From NCBI RefSeq assembly GCF_026745355.1, contig NC_079206.1, forward strand, positions 14,320,616 through 14,384,615: a stretch of DNA of 64,000 nt, written 5' to 3'. The notes under the pieces were generated by a model. The model saw nothing but the letters and a program-made list of their open reading frames with translations, was not told where the DNA came from and made no database searches. Every line of letters begins with the position of its first letter. Within the stretch, counting starts at the first letter, position 1. The translations under genes were made by a program, and so were the position numbers. Source of the stretch: Beta vulgaris subsp. vulgaris. Taxonomy: Eukaryota > Streptophyta > Magnoliopsida > Caryophyllales > Amaranthaceae. This document shows, one piece after another, positions 35,524 through 46,542 of the stretch.

Positions 35524-35858
35524 TAAGAGTCTAAGGTGTGTACATGTGAATATGTGATTAGAGTTGCCAACATGTCTTCAAAAGAGAACATAAACTTTGT
35601 TGGTTTTTGTAAATGGATAAATGTTCTGCGCGATTTCTATTTATAGGAGAATGAGAATTCGGCTAAAAATGAGAAGAAAAAAAATGATCCAAAAGAGGTC
35701 GTGTAAATGATATTGGCTAACTACGCAACGGTGGGGCGGTCAGTGGTGTTTGAAAGACTTTGAGATGGGTTTTTGCGTAGTATTGGAGCGCCAAGCCATC
35801 AGTTTTTGCAGCCAATTAAGTGACTATACATTAGACAAAATCTTGGATTTGCCACTAG

Positions 35859-36211
35859 CGGTTCATTTGGTAGTCGTTAATAAATTGCGGTAATGAGAAT
35901 GGATTTTAAGTGTAATTTTATTAGGGAAGTACCCTTAAATTCTTAAAATCTCCATGGGGAGGCATTTTTTCTCCATGGGCAAACAATTTCACCCCTAAAC
36001 TTGTGTTTTTGTCTTCAAGGGGAAGCAATTTTCATTATCACTCATTATCGCCTACAAGGTAGTATTGGATGGAAATGAAAATTCAAGAAGAAAAGTGGAT
36101 GTTTTAGGATAAATTAGCATTACCATGAGAATGGATAATGATAATCTTCACAAATCTACACACAAATTCATTCCCATTACCACCATTTATAGCCAACTAC
36201 CAAACGGGTTG
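35859..36211. mobile_element. Tourist-like MITE, probable TSD TAG
   Basis: The left arm GGTTCATTTGGTAGTCGTTA and right arm TAGCCAACTACCAAACGGGTT are imperfect inverted repeats. Inner arms carry GGTAATG(A/G)GAATG on both sides. TAG flanks are at 35856-35858 and 36212-36214. It is related in layout to the MITE in DRP1 intron 2 but a different family. Confidence 0.6.
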
Positions 36212-36653
36212 TAGATGGTAGAGATTTATAGAGTATTTTATAGATAATTTTACCATGAGGAGGATAATAGAGTGCGCGCATCTTTATACCTCACCAAAAT
36301 TATGGTGAGTTTGTCTCACCTGAACACTTCTCAAACATATAAATTATTATATGGATGGGAAATGGGATGAACTCTAGCTATTGAGTACTTTATTTTTATA
36401 GGTTTAGTCACAGTAAATAGGCAGCATCTCAAAAATTCAACCAGCACAATAAAGCACTACCAATTCAAACGAAAAACTTACATAAGATCACACTTATACA
36501 AGGACACATTAAGAGCCAATAAACCCTAAAAACGTACTGATTATACACAAGTCTTAGCTACTCCCTCCGGTTTCTATTTACATTTACCGACGCACTAATT
36601 TGAACAATAGTAGGTCACTTGTATACATAAGTAGCTAGTTGATCAATTGAAAC

Positions 36654-37725
36654 CATGGGAGGATCCAGTGTGGGTTCAACTGAACCCACGAGGATCCGCA
36701 AAAAAAATTGGGTCAAGAGCTGAGAAAATAGGAAAGTAGCGCTTAAAGATATAATGAACTTTAACACATAGCTTAGCGCGGTTCAGCGGTAATGCCGCTT
36801 GAAATTTCTGTCCTCTTGTCGTTGATCGGGGTTCGAATCTGATGGAGTTGTTTTATTGTCCTTTTTCTCCATTTTCCATATCATCCCTTTATTTTTATAA
36901 TGCTCAGTAATTATCGTTATGTTTCTTTGTCATCTTTTTCTTCTTTTTTTCTCCTTTGCTTTAGTTTTCTATGACTACAACTTAAGTAATAATTACGTAT
37001 TGATTTAGAATCCCATTATCTTCATATCATCTTTCTTAAACAATCAATTATTTAAGTCTTTAGTAATAATACTCACTAAAAATTTAATATGAGTAATTAG
37101 CTTCATCTACAATTTTTATAAAATCATATAAAGTAAATTAAGGTTTATTTCATCTGAAAAGGAGATATATAGTGTTCTCAATATATTTGGATTGAATAGG
37201 ATTGGATTCAAATTTATAAAAAATTGTTGTGGTCAAGTTGGACTAGACTTATAAGAAGTTTGTTTATAAGAAATTGATATTATTTTGATAGTACAAAAAT
37301 TTAGTTTTCGCCATTTATTATGATGTAATCAAGAACAAAAAGTCTGCTAAGTATAATTGTTAAATGTTTTCTTTTTCTATACAAATTGTAACTCAAGATA
37401 GTAAAATTTAGAGTTTGTTGTGTCGTGATCTTGTCAAACATATTACATAAACACGTAAAACCCTTTGGTCAATATCCGAACCTAACATGTTTTATAAAAT
37501 TGTCGTGTCAACCCATTTATTTAATCGTTTGTATTGTGTTCCTGTCAGCTATATTACATAATCGCGTGAAACCGTTTGACCCAAACTCGCTAATTTCATG
37601 TCATGTTTGTTTTTTACAACACTAGTAAAATGTGTAAATAAATTGGAATGACAATCAATTTTATTCTTACGTTCAAACAATTTCGAACCCACGTGACTCA
37701 ATTCCTGAATCCGCCACTGATTGAA
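36654..37725. mobile_element. About 1.07-kb insertion with GGATCCAG/CTGAATCC ends and tRNA-like boxes
   Basis: The left end reads CATGGGAGGATCCAGTGTGG and the right end reads TTCCTGAATCCGCCACTG, similar to the CAGTGGCGGAT(C/T)CAGG terminus frequent in plant non-autonomous elements. Inside, 36770-36840 has an A-box-like TAGCTTAGCGCGG and a B-box GGGGTTCGAATCT, so a SINE may be nested. 37430-37600 holds two diverged ~115-base direct repeats around CATATTACATAA. No coding region. Confidence 0.45.
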
Positions 37726-37959
37726 ACAATAATACGTCACTTACATAACTAGCTAGTTGATCAATTTAATTAGGTTTCTATAAACAAAAGACAACGAAGA
37801 TGATGTAAAAACTATATAGCACACCAGAACATGTAATTGACACTCTTAAAAACCTTCGCGCGGACAGAAAATTACAGCAGTAACAAGTTTAAAACAACGA
37901 TAATATGATATTAGGTAACAAACCTTAATAATCATTAAAGAAAACTTAAATACTTCATT

Positions 37960-38560
37960 TCTTTGAAGTTGGCGAGTGAAGACAAAATTTTCTCAAACAA
38001 CTGTAACTATGTCAATCCACATGCACGTTGGAGCTGCAAGTCAACTATATATTTGGATTGATTTGTTCTTTAATGCCTATATTTATATAACTTCATGTTT
38101 CTATTAATTTTATTCTGCCAGCTGGGTCACATAATCTGTAACAATTGGTGAAATAATCATAGGAGCATTAGACAACTTAATTTGTTATTCTATCATTAAT
38201 TAAAGACAGATCAATTTACATTTGAACCAACAGTCCAACAATGACTTACAACTTACAAGAAAGCAACACAAAAGAATAACAGATATATGTATAGATTATC
38301 CTTAAAAAATATTGCCTTTTAGATATTGCTCAGATTTATTCAGTTAAGTGTCCAATATAAGTGCATTAACAACGGACAGTATGTTATTTTAATACTCATG
38401 TCATGTGAAATAATTCTGATCTGAAAAAACTGATCTAAGGGTGGTGTTTCAGTTTCTTCAACAATATAGAAGAAGGCAGGGGATCAAAATTGAAAAAAAT
38501 ATGGCAAAGCTGATCTGATTGATATAAATGGTGGCAACTGGCAACACCTTCAAAATACTT
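37960..38560 (+). pseudogene. Relic of an NLR gene: promoter, leader and start codon only
   Basis: This stretch matches, in order, the 500 bases before the intact NLR at 42442. Shared blocks include GCTGCAA(A)GTCAACT, TGATTTGT(C/T)CTTTAATGCC, ACAAGAAAGCAACA, ATGTATAGATTAT and GAAG(A/G)GGCAGGGGATCA. Where the intact gene has its ATG (ATGGCAGAGGCAGTG), the relic has ATGGCAAAGCTGATC at about 38502 and then loses all similarity. It therefore is a duplicated NLR upstream region whose coding part was lost. The W-box core (GTCAA/TTGAC) is retained in both copies. Confidence 0.65.
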
Positions 38561-38654
38561 GCACAACCAGTTTCAAATTTTTATTTCTATTTTAAGCTTC
38601 TTATACATAACCCTAAGGGTTATGTATATCATTTTCCTTATATATATCTCTAAT

Positions 38655-38770
38655 TACCAAGGATGTCTTGACCTAGTGGTTAAGATTGAGATGTTGTGAA
38701 TGATAGGTCACATGTTCGAATCCCACCTCCCTTTCTTTGTACTTTATACTGCCTTCGTGGCTCATATATA
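38655..38770 (+). mobile_element. tRNA-derived SINE-like element
   Basis: A-box-like TGACCTAGTGGTTAAG (about 38670) and B-box CATGTTCGAATCCCACC (about 38712) are at tRNA-like spacing. A T-rich tail and an (AT)n run (38767-38780) follow. Target duplication not identified. Confidence 0.65.
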
Positions 38771-39166
38771 TATATATTTAGTATTTGACCCGAGCTCAGC
38801 TCAAATTATATATATTATTATATTCAAGAATTTACTCTTTCATTGGCTTAAATATGCATATTGAATTTAAATTCCTCATAATTAATTCGAAATCAACAAA
38901 ATTAGTATGTCCTAAAAACAATTAGGAAGTTGATATAAGATTAAGACGAAGATTGATTGTTTTATAGACGAATTTATTTACTTAAAGAGAGAATTTGCAC
39001 ACATAATTGACATGTTTTATGCTTAATTGCTTAGTAAATGATTCAGCCCCAACAAATTCACTCTTGTTAGTGGATAACATGGTTGTTTTGATCTACAATC
39101 TTAAGCAAAAATCCATGAACGCTAGATATGCACACGTTGTTTTGACGATTGGATCATCTTACAATC

Positions 39167-39390
39167 CTTCATCTATTCTGTTTTAAATGAAACTTTTACA
39201 TTTGCACGCAATCCAACGCGCTTCTTTAATCATTAATATCTTTAGTTGTGCACACGTAAAATAGTATAAAAAAGTTATATTTTGATAATATGCATCGCAA
39301 CGAATCTAATAAGATCACATTTAACTATGTTTTTCTTTATATAATGGCAATAAATTGGAATCAAAATTAATCAATGAATAGTATCATCAC
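39167..39390 (+). mobile_element. MITE family B, left part of a split copy
   Basis: It aligns with the reverse complement of 29371-29615 up to AATCAATGAATAGTATCATC. The remaining ~50 bases of the family continue only after 2.36 kb, at 41748. Confidence 0.65.
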
Positions 39391-41747
39391 AAAGTCTTAT
39401 AAAAGACGGTCTCACGTTAGTCTTAACGTGAGACCGTCAAAGTTCAACATTGAGCTAGGGAAAAAAGATGGAGGTGCGACGCCGGGTTGGGGAAAGAGAT
39501 GGAGGCGCGGCTCGGGTAGGGGTGAAAGTTATTCGGATAAAATCCAAAATCCAATCCAATCCAATCTGAATTAGTAATTCGGATCGGATTTGAACTGTGT
39601 TTGGATTGGATTCGGATTGAGATTTTTAGAAAATTTGGATTTTCGGATCGGATTGGATTGAGGGTAATTGGATCCAAAAATCCAATATAACCAAATAGTA
39701 ATATGTCTTGTATTATGTATCTGGATTGGGTTTAAGTGCTTAACTGATTTTTTATCATAAGAAAACCTACTCCATAGCTCAATACACATAGCACTTCAAT
39801 CCTTCCCCTAAAACACTAACTACACTTAATTCCTCATTTCCTAAATCAACTAGGTTGTTGTTGTGCTTAATTTTTTCACCGAAAAACTAGAGTTTTTAAA
39901 AAATCGGATTTTCGGATCGGATCCAATCTAGAATATGAAATTTCGGATCGGATTGGATCGGATACAAACCCTAATTGGTTTGGATTCGGATTGAACAATT
40001 GAAATCCAAATTTTATTCGGATCGGATTGGATTAGGCCCTAATCCAAACCGCACACCAAACTTTCACCCCTAGGCTCGGGGTCGTCGGTTCTCTGAAGAA
40101 CCATTCATCTCTCCATCTTCACTTCATCTTCTACACTCCATAACAAACTCTTCATATCTTTCAAAAACCTTCATTTTTGATCGAATTGGATTAAATTGGA
40201 AGATGAGAAATGAGGAGAAACAGAGTACTAGCAGAAGAGTAAAAATGAAGATGAAAAGATGGGGGAGCTAAGTCAAATGAATCCATCCCTAAAGATTTCT
40301 TGTGCGATTGTTGCTGACTTTTCTGGCGCTTTGGCATGCAATAATTTCATGATGATTACTGACATGTGTGATCTGTATTTTGGCATGATTGAAGGTCACT
40401 ATGCTACCAATTTAGTTACTATATGTAATTGGCATGATTATAGTTATTATTAGGGTCACTATGAAAAAAAATTAAAGCGAGTATGTAGTTGTGTGTTCAT
40501 AACTATGTATTTTGGTATTGTGGCGTGATTTCTAGTTATAGTTATAATTTTTCAATTAGTTAAGGAATTTTTGTAATTAGTTACGTATTTTTGGCTCTTA
40601 GTTATGGTTTTTGGATTAACAGTTAGCTTTTTGCTTAATAGTTATGAAAATCGAATATATAGTTATGATTTTTAGGTTATTAGTTATTAATTGTGGTTAC
40701 TAATTATGGTTTAATTTTATGATTGATAGTTGTGATTCTGGCTATATTAGTTATTGTTTTCTGATAAATAGTTATGATATTTGGATATTTAGTTTTTTTT
40801 TTTACATTAGTTATGACTTTTTGTTTCTTTTAGTTCTGATTTTATGGCTAATAGTTTCAATCTACTCCCTCCGTTTCCTAAAGATCTTCCCTCTTTCCAT
40901 TTAAGGGTGTTTTCAAAAGATCTTCCCTCTTTTGCTTTATTCCTTATTTGGCAAAACAAATTTCCCTATTTACCCTCTCATGTCACTATCATATGGTCCA
41001 CGGTCCACCATTACATTATTAATTCAATTTTACTCCCTTTCTCTCTCCTACTTTAACCCCTTTTATTTGTTTATTTATCTTAACCCCTTTCTCTCTCATA
41101 CTTTACTCACATCATGCCCCACACAACTTGATTTTCCTTGTTATCTGTAGGAACAGTAAGTGGGAAGATCTTTAGGAAACGGAAGGAGTAGAAAGTAACT
41201 AAAAGATTATACTTATAGCATATGAATAATTATTTATTAATTTCATGAGTAACAATGATGCCTGGTTTTATGGTTATAGTTTTGATATTTGGTTAACAAT
41301 TATACTTTGAGGGTTGATAGTATGGGTAGTTAATAGTTATGATTTTAAGGTCATTAGTTTTATTTATTGTATGCATTAGTAAACATTATTTTTTGCATTG
41401 GTTATTTGACGTTAGCATAACTAGTGTAAAGATGCGATAGTTATTTAAGAAAGAGAGAATTAATGCATTAATTTTTTTGAGAAAGAGAATTATATTTATG
41501 CGTGAAACTGAAATTATGGCCAATAAAATGCATTATAATCTTAATTTTATGATAAAACTAATATACTTCAGCGTTTACTTAATATACTTCAGCGCTTAAC
41601 TAATTCACCCAGAAGCAATTTAAGGCTAGCATAACTAATAGGTGCAAGCGCTTAACTGGTTCTACTGCTGGTTTGATGCACGTGCGTGATGTCAGCATGA
41701 CATCAGCACACTAACATGAGACCGTCTCACCAAGAACAGACTCATAA
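39391..41747. mobile_element. 2.36-kb insertion that split a MITE; GACGGTCTCA-type inverted ends
   Basis: Its ends carry GACGGTCTCACGTTAG (39405-39420) and, inverted, CTAACATGAGACCGTC (41711-41726). At the left end the motif also forms a perfect 15-bp hairpin with 39424-39438. The interior is non-coding: GGATCGGATTGGATT-type repeats (39540-40065), T-rich TAGTTATGATTTT repeats (40480-40860) and a nested Stowaway (40865-41188). Flanks (A)GTATCATCA / ATATCATTT may be an imperfect target duplication. Class unknown. Confidence 0.6.
40865..41188. mobile_element. Stowaway-type MITE nested in the 2.36-kb insertion, TSD TA
   Basis: Ends CTCCCTCCGTTTCCTAAAGA and TCTTTAGGAAACGGAAGGAG are inverted, with TA at 40863-40864 and 41189-41190. 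The sequence AAAGATCTTCCCTCTTT is repeated near the left end. 324 bases, no coding. Confidence 0.9.
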
Positions 41748-41797
41748 TATCATTTCATCTAATAGTTCATTTAAAACAGAACGGAGAAAGTATATAT
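41748..41797 (+). mobile_element. MITE family B, right part of the split copy
   Basis: ATATCATTTCATCTAATAGT and TTTAAAACAGAACGGAG complete the family B end that is missing at 39390. Compare the uninterrupted copy, whose first bases read CTCCGTTGTGTTTTAAATGA on +. Confidence 0.6.
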
Positions 41798-42441
41798 TTC
41801 GTGAGGCCATCTCATCAATACTTTTGCCCTCAAAATTTGAGTTTCTTGATGATTTGGATGAACTCCAACTATTATCCTGCTCTCACATTTTCTCCCTGAA
41901 AAGAAGTTCTTGAATATTGGTGAGTGAATAGAACATGTTTACAAATAGCTGCAACCTTGTTGATCCACACGACGAAGCTGCAAAGTCAACTGCTTAGAGT
42001 GATTTGTCCTTTAATGCCCATATTTTATACTATGAGTTTCTATATTGTTTTCTTCTGTAGGCTGTCAGATACTCCTTACCAATGGGTGAAAATATTATAG
42101 GAGCTCAACCTTTATATTTTGCAATTATTTTATTAGAGACAGAAGGACAGATCCATTACATCTGATTAACATTGACTTGTAAGAAAGCAACAAAAAGCAG
42201 GTAGTATATGTATAGATTATTTTATACTTCCCCGTAACATAATAACTTCAACAAATGAGTATTTTATACCTCACAAATAATACCCATTTATTGTCGTTAG
42301 TATGTTACAGAGGAAGTTGTATGTTTTTTTAATACTTGTATGAATGAAGTATAAAACTGGTTTAAAAGTTGTGTTTCACTTTCGTCAACAGATAGAAGAG
42401 GGCAGGGGATCAGTAGCAAATCAAAAAAGAAAAGAGAGAAA

Positions 42442-45330
42442 ATGGCAGAGGCAGTGCTAAACCTTGTGATTGCAAATTTGGTCCCGTGGCTTGTTCATGA
42501 AGCTACGTTGTTAAGAGGAATCCACGGAGAAATAAGTGAAGTTGTAGATGAGCTGCAAAGCATTCAATCTTTCATCAAGGATGCAGATGAAAAGGCAGAA
42601 AAAGATGAAGAAGAGATCAGCCATAGTGCTAAAACATGGGTGAGGAAACTACGCGAAGTAACTTATCAGATTGAAGATGTGACAGACAATTATGTGCTTC
42701 AGATGGCCACAGAAGCAGCACAACGTGAGCAGTGTAAGCCAAGGCTAATGGGGTCCTTTGCGCGGCTGGTGTGCTGGATTGTTAGTGTTAAACCACGCCA
42801 TGTGATGGCACAAGAGATCAATCAGGTTAAACAGACTATCCATGGTATCAGAGAAAAGGGTCAGAGTTATGGGTTCAGCAGCAGCTCTTCTTCGGCTATG
42901 GTTAGGAGCACGACTAATGAATCAAAACACGACCCTCGTGTGAGTTCATTATTCATCGAGGAGGCTGAAGTTGTAGGAATTGAGGGAGACAGAGAGAATT
43001 TGATTAGTTGGTTAGTAAGTGGAGAAACAAAACGAGCTGTGGTTTCTGTTGTAGGTATGGGTGGACTCGGGAAGACAACTCTTGCAAGGAAAGTATTCGA
43101 CAGTCAGACTGTAACAAACCACTTCAGCAATCAAGCTTGGATAACAGTTTCACAAAGTTACAAGGCAGAGGAACTTCTAAAGAAAACTCTAAAGGAGTTT
43201 TACAAGGCAAGGAAAGAGTCTCCTCCTCCAAAGATCGATAATATGGAAGAGACTCCACTCATATTTGAGCTTAGAGAATATTTGAGACAAAAGAAATATA
43301 TGGTTGTTTTTGATGATGTGTGGTCAGTAGAATTCTGGGATTTCATTAGGCATGCTTTGCCTAATGATAATAATAATAGTCAAGGTAGCAGGGTATTGAT
43401 CACAACGCGCTCTGATGAAGTTGCTTCTTCATGCAACACTTCATCTCGTGATCATATATACAAGCTGAACCGGCTGCCAGAGGACAAAGCCTTAGAGCTG
43501 TTTTGCAAAAAGGTATTTCATCATTCTTCTGACTCTAGTTGTAATGATGTAAAACAAGTTCCACCAGAGTTGAGGGAGTTGGCCAACAACTTTGTTAGGA
43601 GATGTGAAGGCTTGCCGCTAGCAATAGTTACAATTGGAGGTTTGCTGTCAACTAAAAGAAAAGAGGTGTATCAATGGCAGGAGCTTGAAAAAAACCTAGG
43701 TTCTGAACTGGTCACAAATCGTCGTCTCTCAAATATGACCCGGATTTTGTCTCTGAGCTACTACGAGCTGCCATACTATCTAAAACTTTGTCTGATGTAT
43801 TTTGGGATGTTGCCTGAGGATTACTCAATTAGACATGCACGACTGTTACGACTATGGATAGCAGAGGGTTTTGTGAAAGGAGCAAGAGGGAAATCCGCAG
43901 AACAGGCTGCAACAGAATGCCTGGTAGAGCTTGTAAATAGAAGTTTGGTTCAAGTCTCAGAAGTAGATGTTGATGGAAAAATCAGGAAAATCAGAGTGCA
44001 TGATTTGATGCGTGAAATCATCCTCTCAAAGTCTAAGGAATTGAGATATGGTCATGTATGGGCAGATGAAGAACACAGCTCAAGCAGCTTTGGTGATTTA
44101 GCACGCAGGCTATCAATTCATGGATCATGCACCGATGATGATGTCCTCAAAATCTGCAATGGCAACGGTAATGGTAAATATGGGACCCGTTCCCTCTTGA
44201 TTTTTGATGTTGACAACTTTCCTATTTCAGTGTTGCATTCATTCATGAATCATTTCAAGCTTCTGAAAGTGCTTGATCTGCAAGATGCCCCCATAGATTT
44301 TCTTCCTGAAGAAGTTGGAGATCTGTTTCATCTGAGGTATCTAAGTGTAAGACACACAAAAACGAAACGACTTCCAAACTCCATCGGTAAGCTGCATAAT
44401 CTACAGACATTAGATCTGAAATGCTCCTATGTTCACGAGCTACCTGCTGAAACGAAAAATTTGCAAAATCTGTTGTATCTCATTGGTTATTGTTACGATT
44501 ATGAAACTGATTTTAGTATAAGCGCACAGAGAGGGTTAAAGTTGAAACAGGGGTTTGGCCGACTACAGAATCTTCAGAAGCTATACCTTGTAGAGGCGAA
44601 TCATGGGATAACCTTACTCAACGAGTTGAAAAATTTGAAGCAATTAAGGAAGTTGGGGATCACCAAGCTGCCAACACGAAATGGGAAAATCCTATGTGAG
44701 TCAATAGCTTCAATAACCCACCTTCAATGTCTAGAAGTCTGCTCAGAAGATGAAAAGGAGACGCTTGATCTACAGTTTATGTCATCCCCCCCTCAATACC
44801 TTCAACGCCTCTACTTAAAAGGCCGGCTACAAAAGATACCAGAGTGGATTCCCAAGCTCAGCAATCTTGTTACGTTAAGTTTAATGTGGTCTGGCCTCAC
44901 GATTGACCCACTAAACATTCTCCAGCATCTACCTATCTTATCAGAGCTTGTATTCCAGGAGACATTTCTTGGCGAACAACTGATATTTCAAGCTGCCGGT
45001 TTTCAGAAGCTTAAGATTTTGAAGCTCTACAACATGGATACATTGATGAATTTGACAATAGAGAAGGGAGCGTTGCCTTTATTAGAATTGTTTAAAATTG
45101 GTCCTATCCCAAGGTTAAACACTGTGCCTACAGGAATCCAATATCTAACAAACCTTGTTGCTCTTCGCTTCTACGACGTGTCCAAGGAATTCGCACTCAG
45201 ACTACTTCCACATCAAGGACAAGACTTTTGGGTGGTTCAACATGTTCAAACATTGTTGTTCCATTACCAGATAAAAGGGGAACGTTACAAGACATATACT
45301 CATAACGATTTGGGATTTCTTGACGATTAA
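42442..45330 (+). CDS. CC-NB-LRR (RPM1-type) disease resistance protein, single exon
   Basis: Intracellular immune receptor of the CNL class: 962 codons in one exon, as in RPM1 and relatives. An Rx-type coiled coil spans about 1-130, with YQIEDVTDNYV (75-85) at the EDVID site. NB-ARC: P-loop GMGGLGKTT 205-213, kinase-2 MVVFDDVW 287-294, RNBS-B GSRVLITTR 315-323, CEGLPLAI 388-395, RNBS-D region LCLMYFGMLPEDY 449-461, and VHDLMRE 519-525 (MHD conserved). About 12-14 leucine-rich repeats run from about 600 to the end (e.g. LKVLDLQDAPIDFLPEEVG, LQTLDLKCSYVHELP). All nucleotide-binding motifs look intact, so it may be functional. The effector it senses cannot be told. Its upstream region has a duplicated relic at 37.96-38.56 kb. 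Confidence 0.96.
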   Translation: MAEAVLNLVIANLVPWLVHEATLLRGIHGEISEVVDELQSIQSFIKDADEKAEKDEEEISHSAKTWVRKLREVTYQIEDVTDNYVLQMATEAAQREQCKPRLMGSFARLVCWIVSVKPRHVMAQEINQVKQTIHGIREKGQSYGFSSSSSSAMVRSTTNESKHDPRVSSLFIEEAEVVGIEGDRENLISWLVSGETKRAVVSVVGMGGLGKTTLARKVFDSQTVTNHFSNQAWITVSQSYKAEELLKKTLKEFYKARKESPPPKIDNMEETPLIFELREYLRQKKYMVVFDDVWSVEFWDFIRHALPNDNNNSQGSRVLITTRSDEVASSCNTSSRDHIYKLNRLPEDKALELFCKKVFHHSSDSSCNDVKQVPPELRELANNFVRRCEGLPLAIVTIGGLLSTKRKEVYQWQELEKNLGSELVTNRRLSNMTRILSLSYYELPYYLKLCLMYFGMLPEDYSIRHARLLRLWIAEGFVKGARGKSAEQAATECLVELVNRSLVQVSEVDVDGKIRKIRVHDLMREIILSKSKELRYGHVWADEEHSSSSFGDLARRLSIHGSCTDDDVLKICNGNGNGKYGTRSLLIFDVDNFPISVLHSFMNHFKLLKVLDLQDAPIDFLPEEVGDLFHLRYLSVRHTKTKRLPNSIGKLHNLQTLDLKCSYVHELPAETKNLQNLLYLIGYCYDYETDFSISAQRGLKLKQGFGRLQNLQKLYLVEANHGITLLNELKNLKQLRKLGITKLPTRNGKILCESIASITHLQCLEVCSEDEKETLDLQFMSSPPQYLQRLYLKGRLQKIPEWIPKLSNLVTLSLMWSGLTIDPLNILQHLPILSELVFQETFLGEQLIFQAAGFQKLKILKLYNMDTLMNLTIEKGALPLLELFKIGPIPRLNTVPTGIQYLTNLVALRFYDVSKEFALRLLPHQGQDFWVVQHVQTLLFHYQIKGERYKTYTHNDLGFLDD

Positions 45331-46542
45331 CAAACTTATTTTTCTTTTCCTTCTTTTAATCTTTCTTAGACTAGTTGCATGGTTTTACTCATACTTTAGT
45401 AATGAGGTTTTACATGCAACAAAAAAGAATGTATTTTATAAGTTCATTTTAATTAAAGGGCCTTAACTAGTTCCACCTTGTTAGTTTGTGAAATATTGGT
45501 CATGTCCGACTTGTAAGCTTGGTTCAAACATCTATTTTTTACTTCTTTTAAACTATAAATTTCCCAAATGAGCACAAAAAAACCCTTTAGTCTTGGTACC
45601 TAGATGTAAAGTAGAAACACGGTTGGCATCAATGTTTATATATAATACCTTGCTGTCGTCTATGTATGATCAGAAGGATGAAGCAACTTTCAATAGTATA
45701 TAAAGTACTATAGTTGATGTAAATGTAAATGTAATGTAGGTATTTATGTACAACATTCAACGAAAACACTTCCTCTGCACACGCACTTGCGCAGTTGCAC
45801 TTGACATTTCCAAACAAATGCATGAGCACCCTAACTGCAAACCTCTAAAAAGCCACCCTAACCAACCACCGAAGGACCTCTACCACCATTAAACCACCAA
45901 CATAGGACACCATTTTATTCATCACTCAAAGCATGATTGCAAAAATGAGGTCGCAAAACTGTTTGCTGTATAGAGCAGAAATATAGGGGAAAAAGAAGTT
46001 GTTTGCTGTATAGAGCAGAATTATAGTATACTTCAAGGCTCAAGCAACAAAACCTCTGTCTGAGGCAAGGACATTAAGAAGAAAGATATAGTAGCTGAAC
46101 AAACATAATTATGGTACACGAATTGCAAGGACACAAACGTCCAAGCAAGTGTTTAAGAAGCGGTCATATATTATATTGACAGCACCTTCGAAAAGGTCGG
46201 TAAGTGAAACACTGTAGAATGTAAAATTCTCCTACAATCAAATACACTAGCAAAAATCCTAAAATGATTGTTTAGAAGCAGATCTAAAAGAAGATGAGTG
46301 TTCAAGAAACCTTCTGAACATATAGCATACATCCATACAGCTTATGCAACGGTTTCACAAGAACCAAAAGATCCATTCAAGCATCAAATGATGTGTTCTA
46401 TTCATAACAACGACAATATCCTATATTGGAGAGTAAAAAAGAAGGCAAACATTGTGAGTTTTCTTTGAAACAAGCAAAAGTTTGTTACACGACTTCAGAT
46501 CGCAAAGCAAAATAGTTACAAGCATTTAATAAGTTTACTTAC
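45331..46542. other. Intergenic 3' of the NLR
   Basis: AT-rich. It contains a 23-base direct repeat, TTTGCTGTATAGAGCAGAA, at about 45962 and 46001. No gene seen. Confidence 0.5.
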
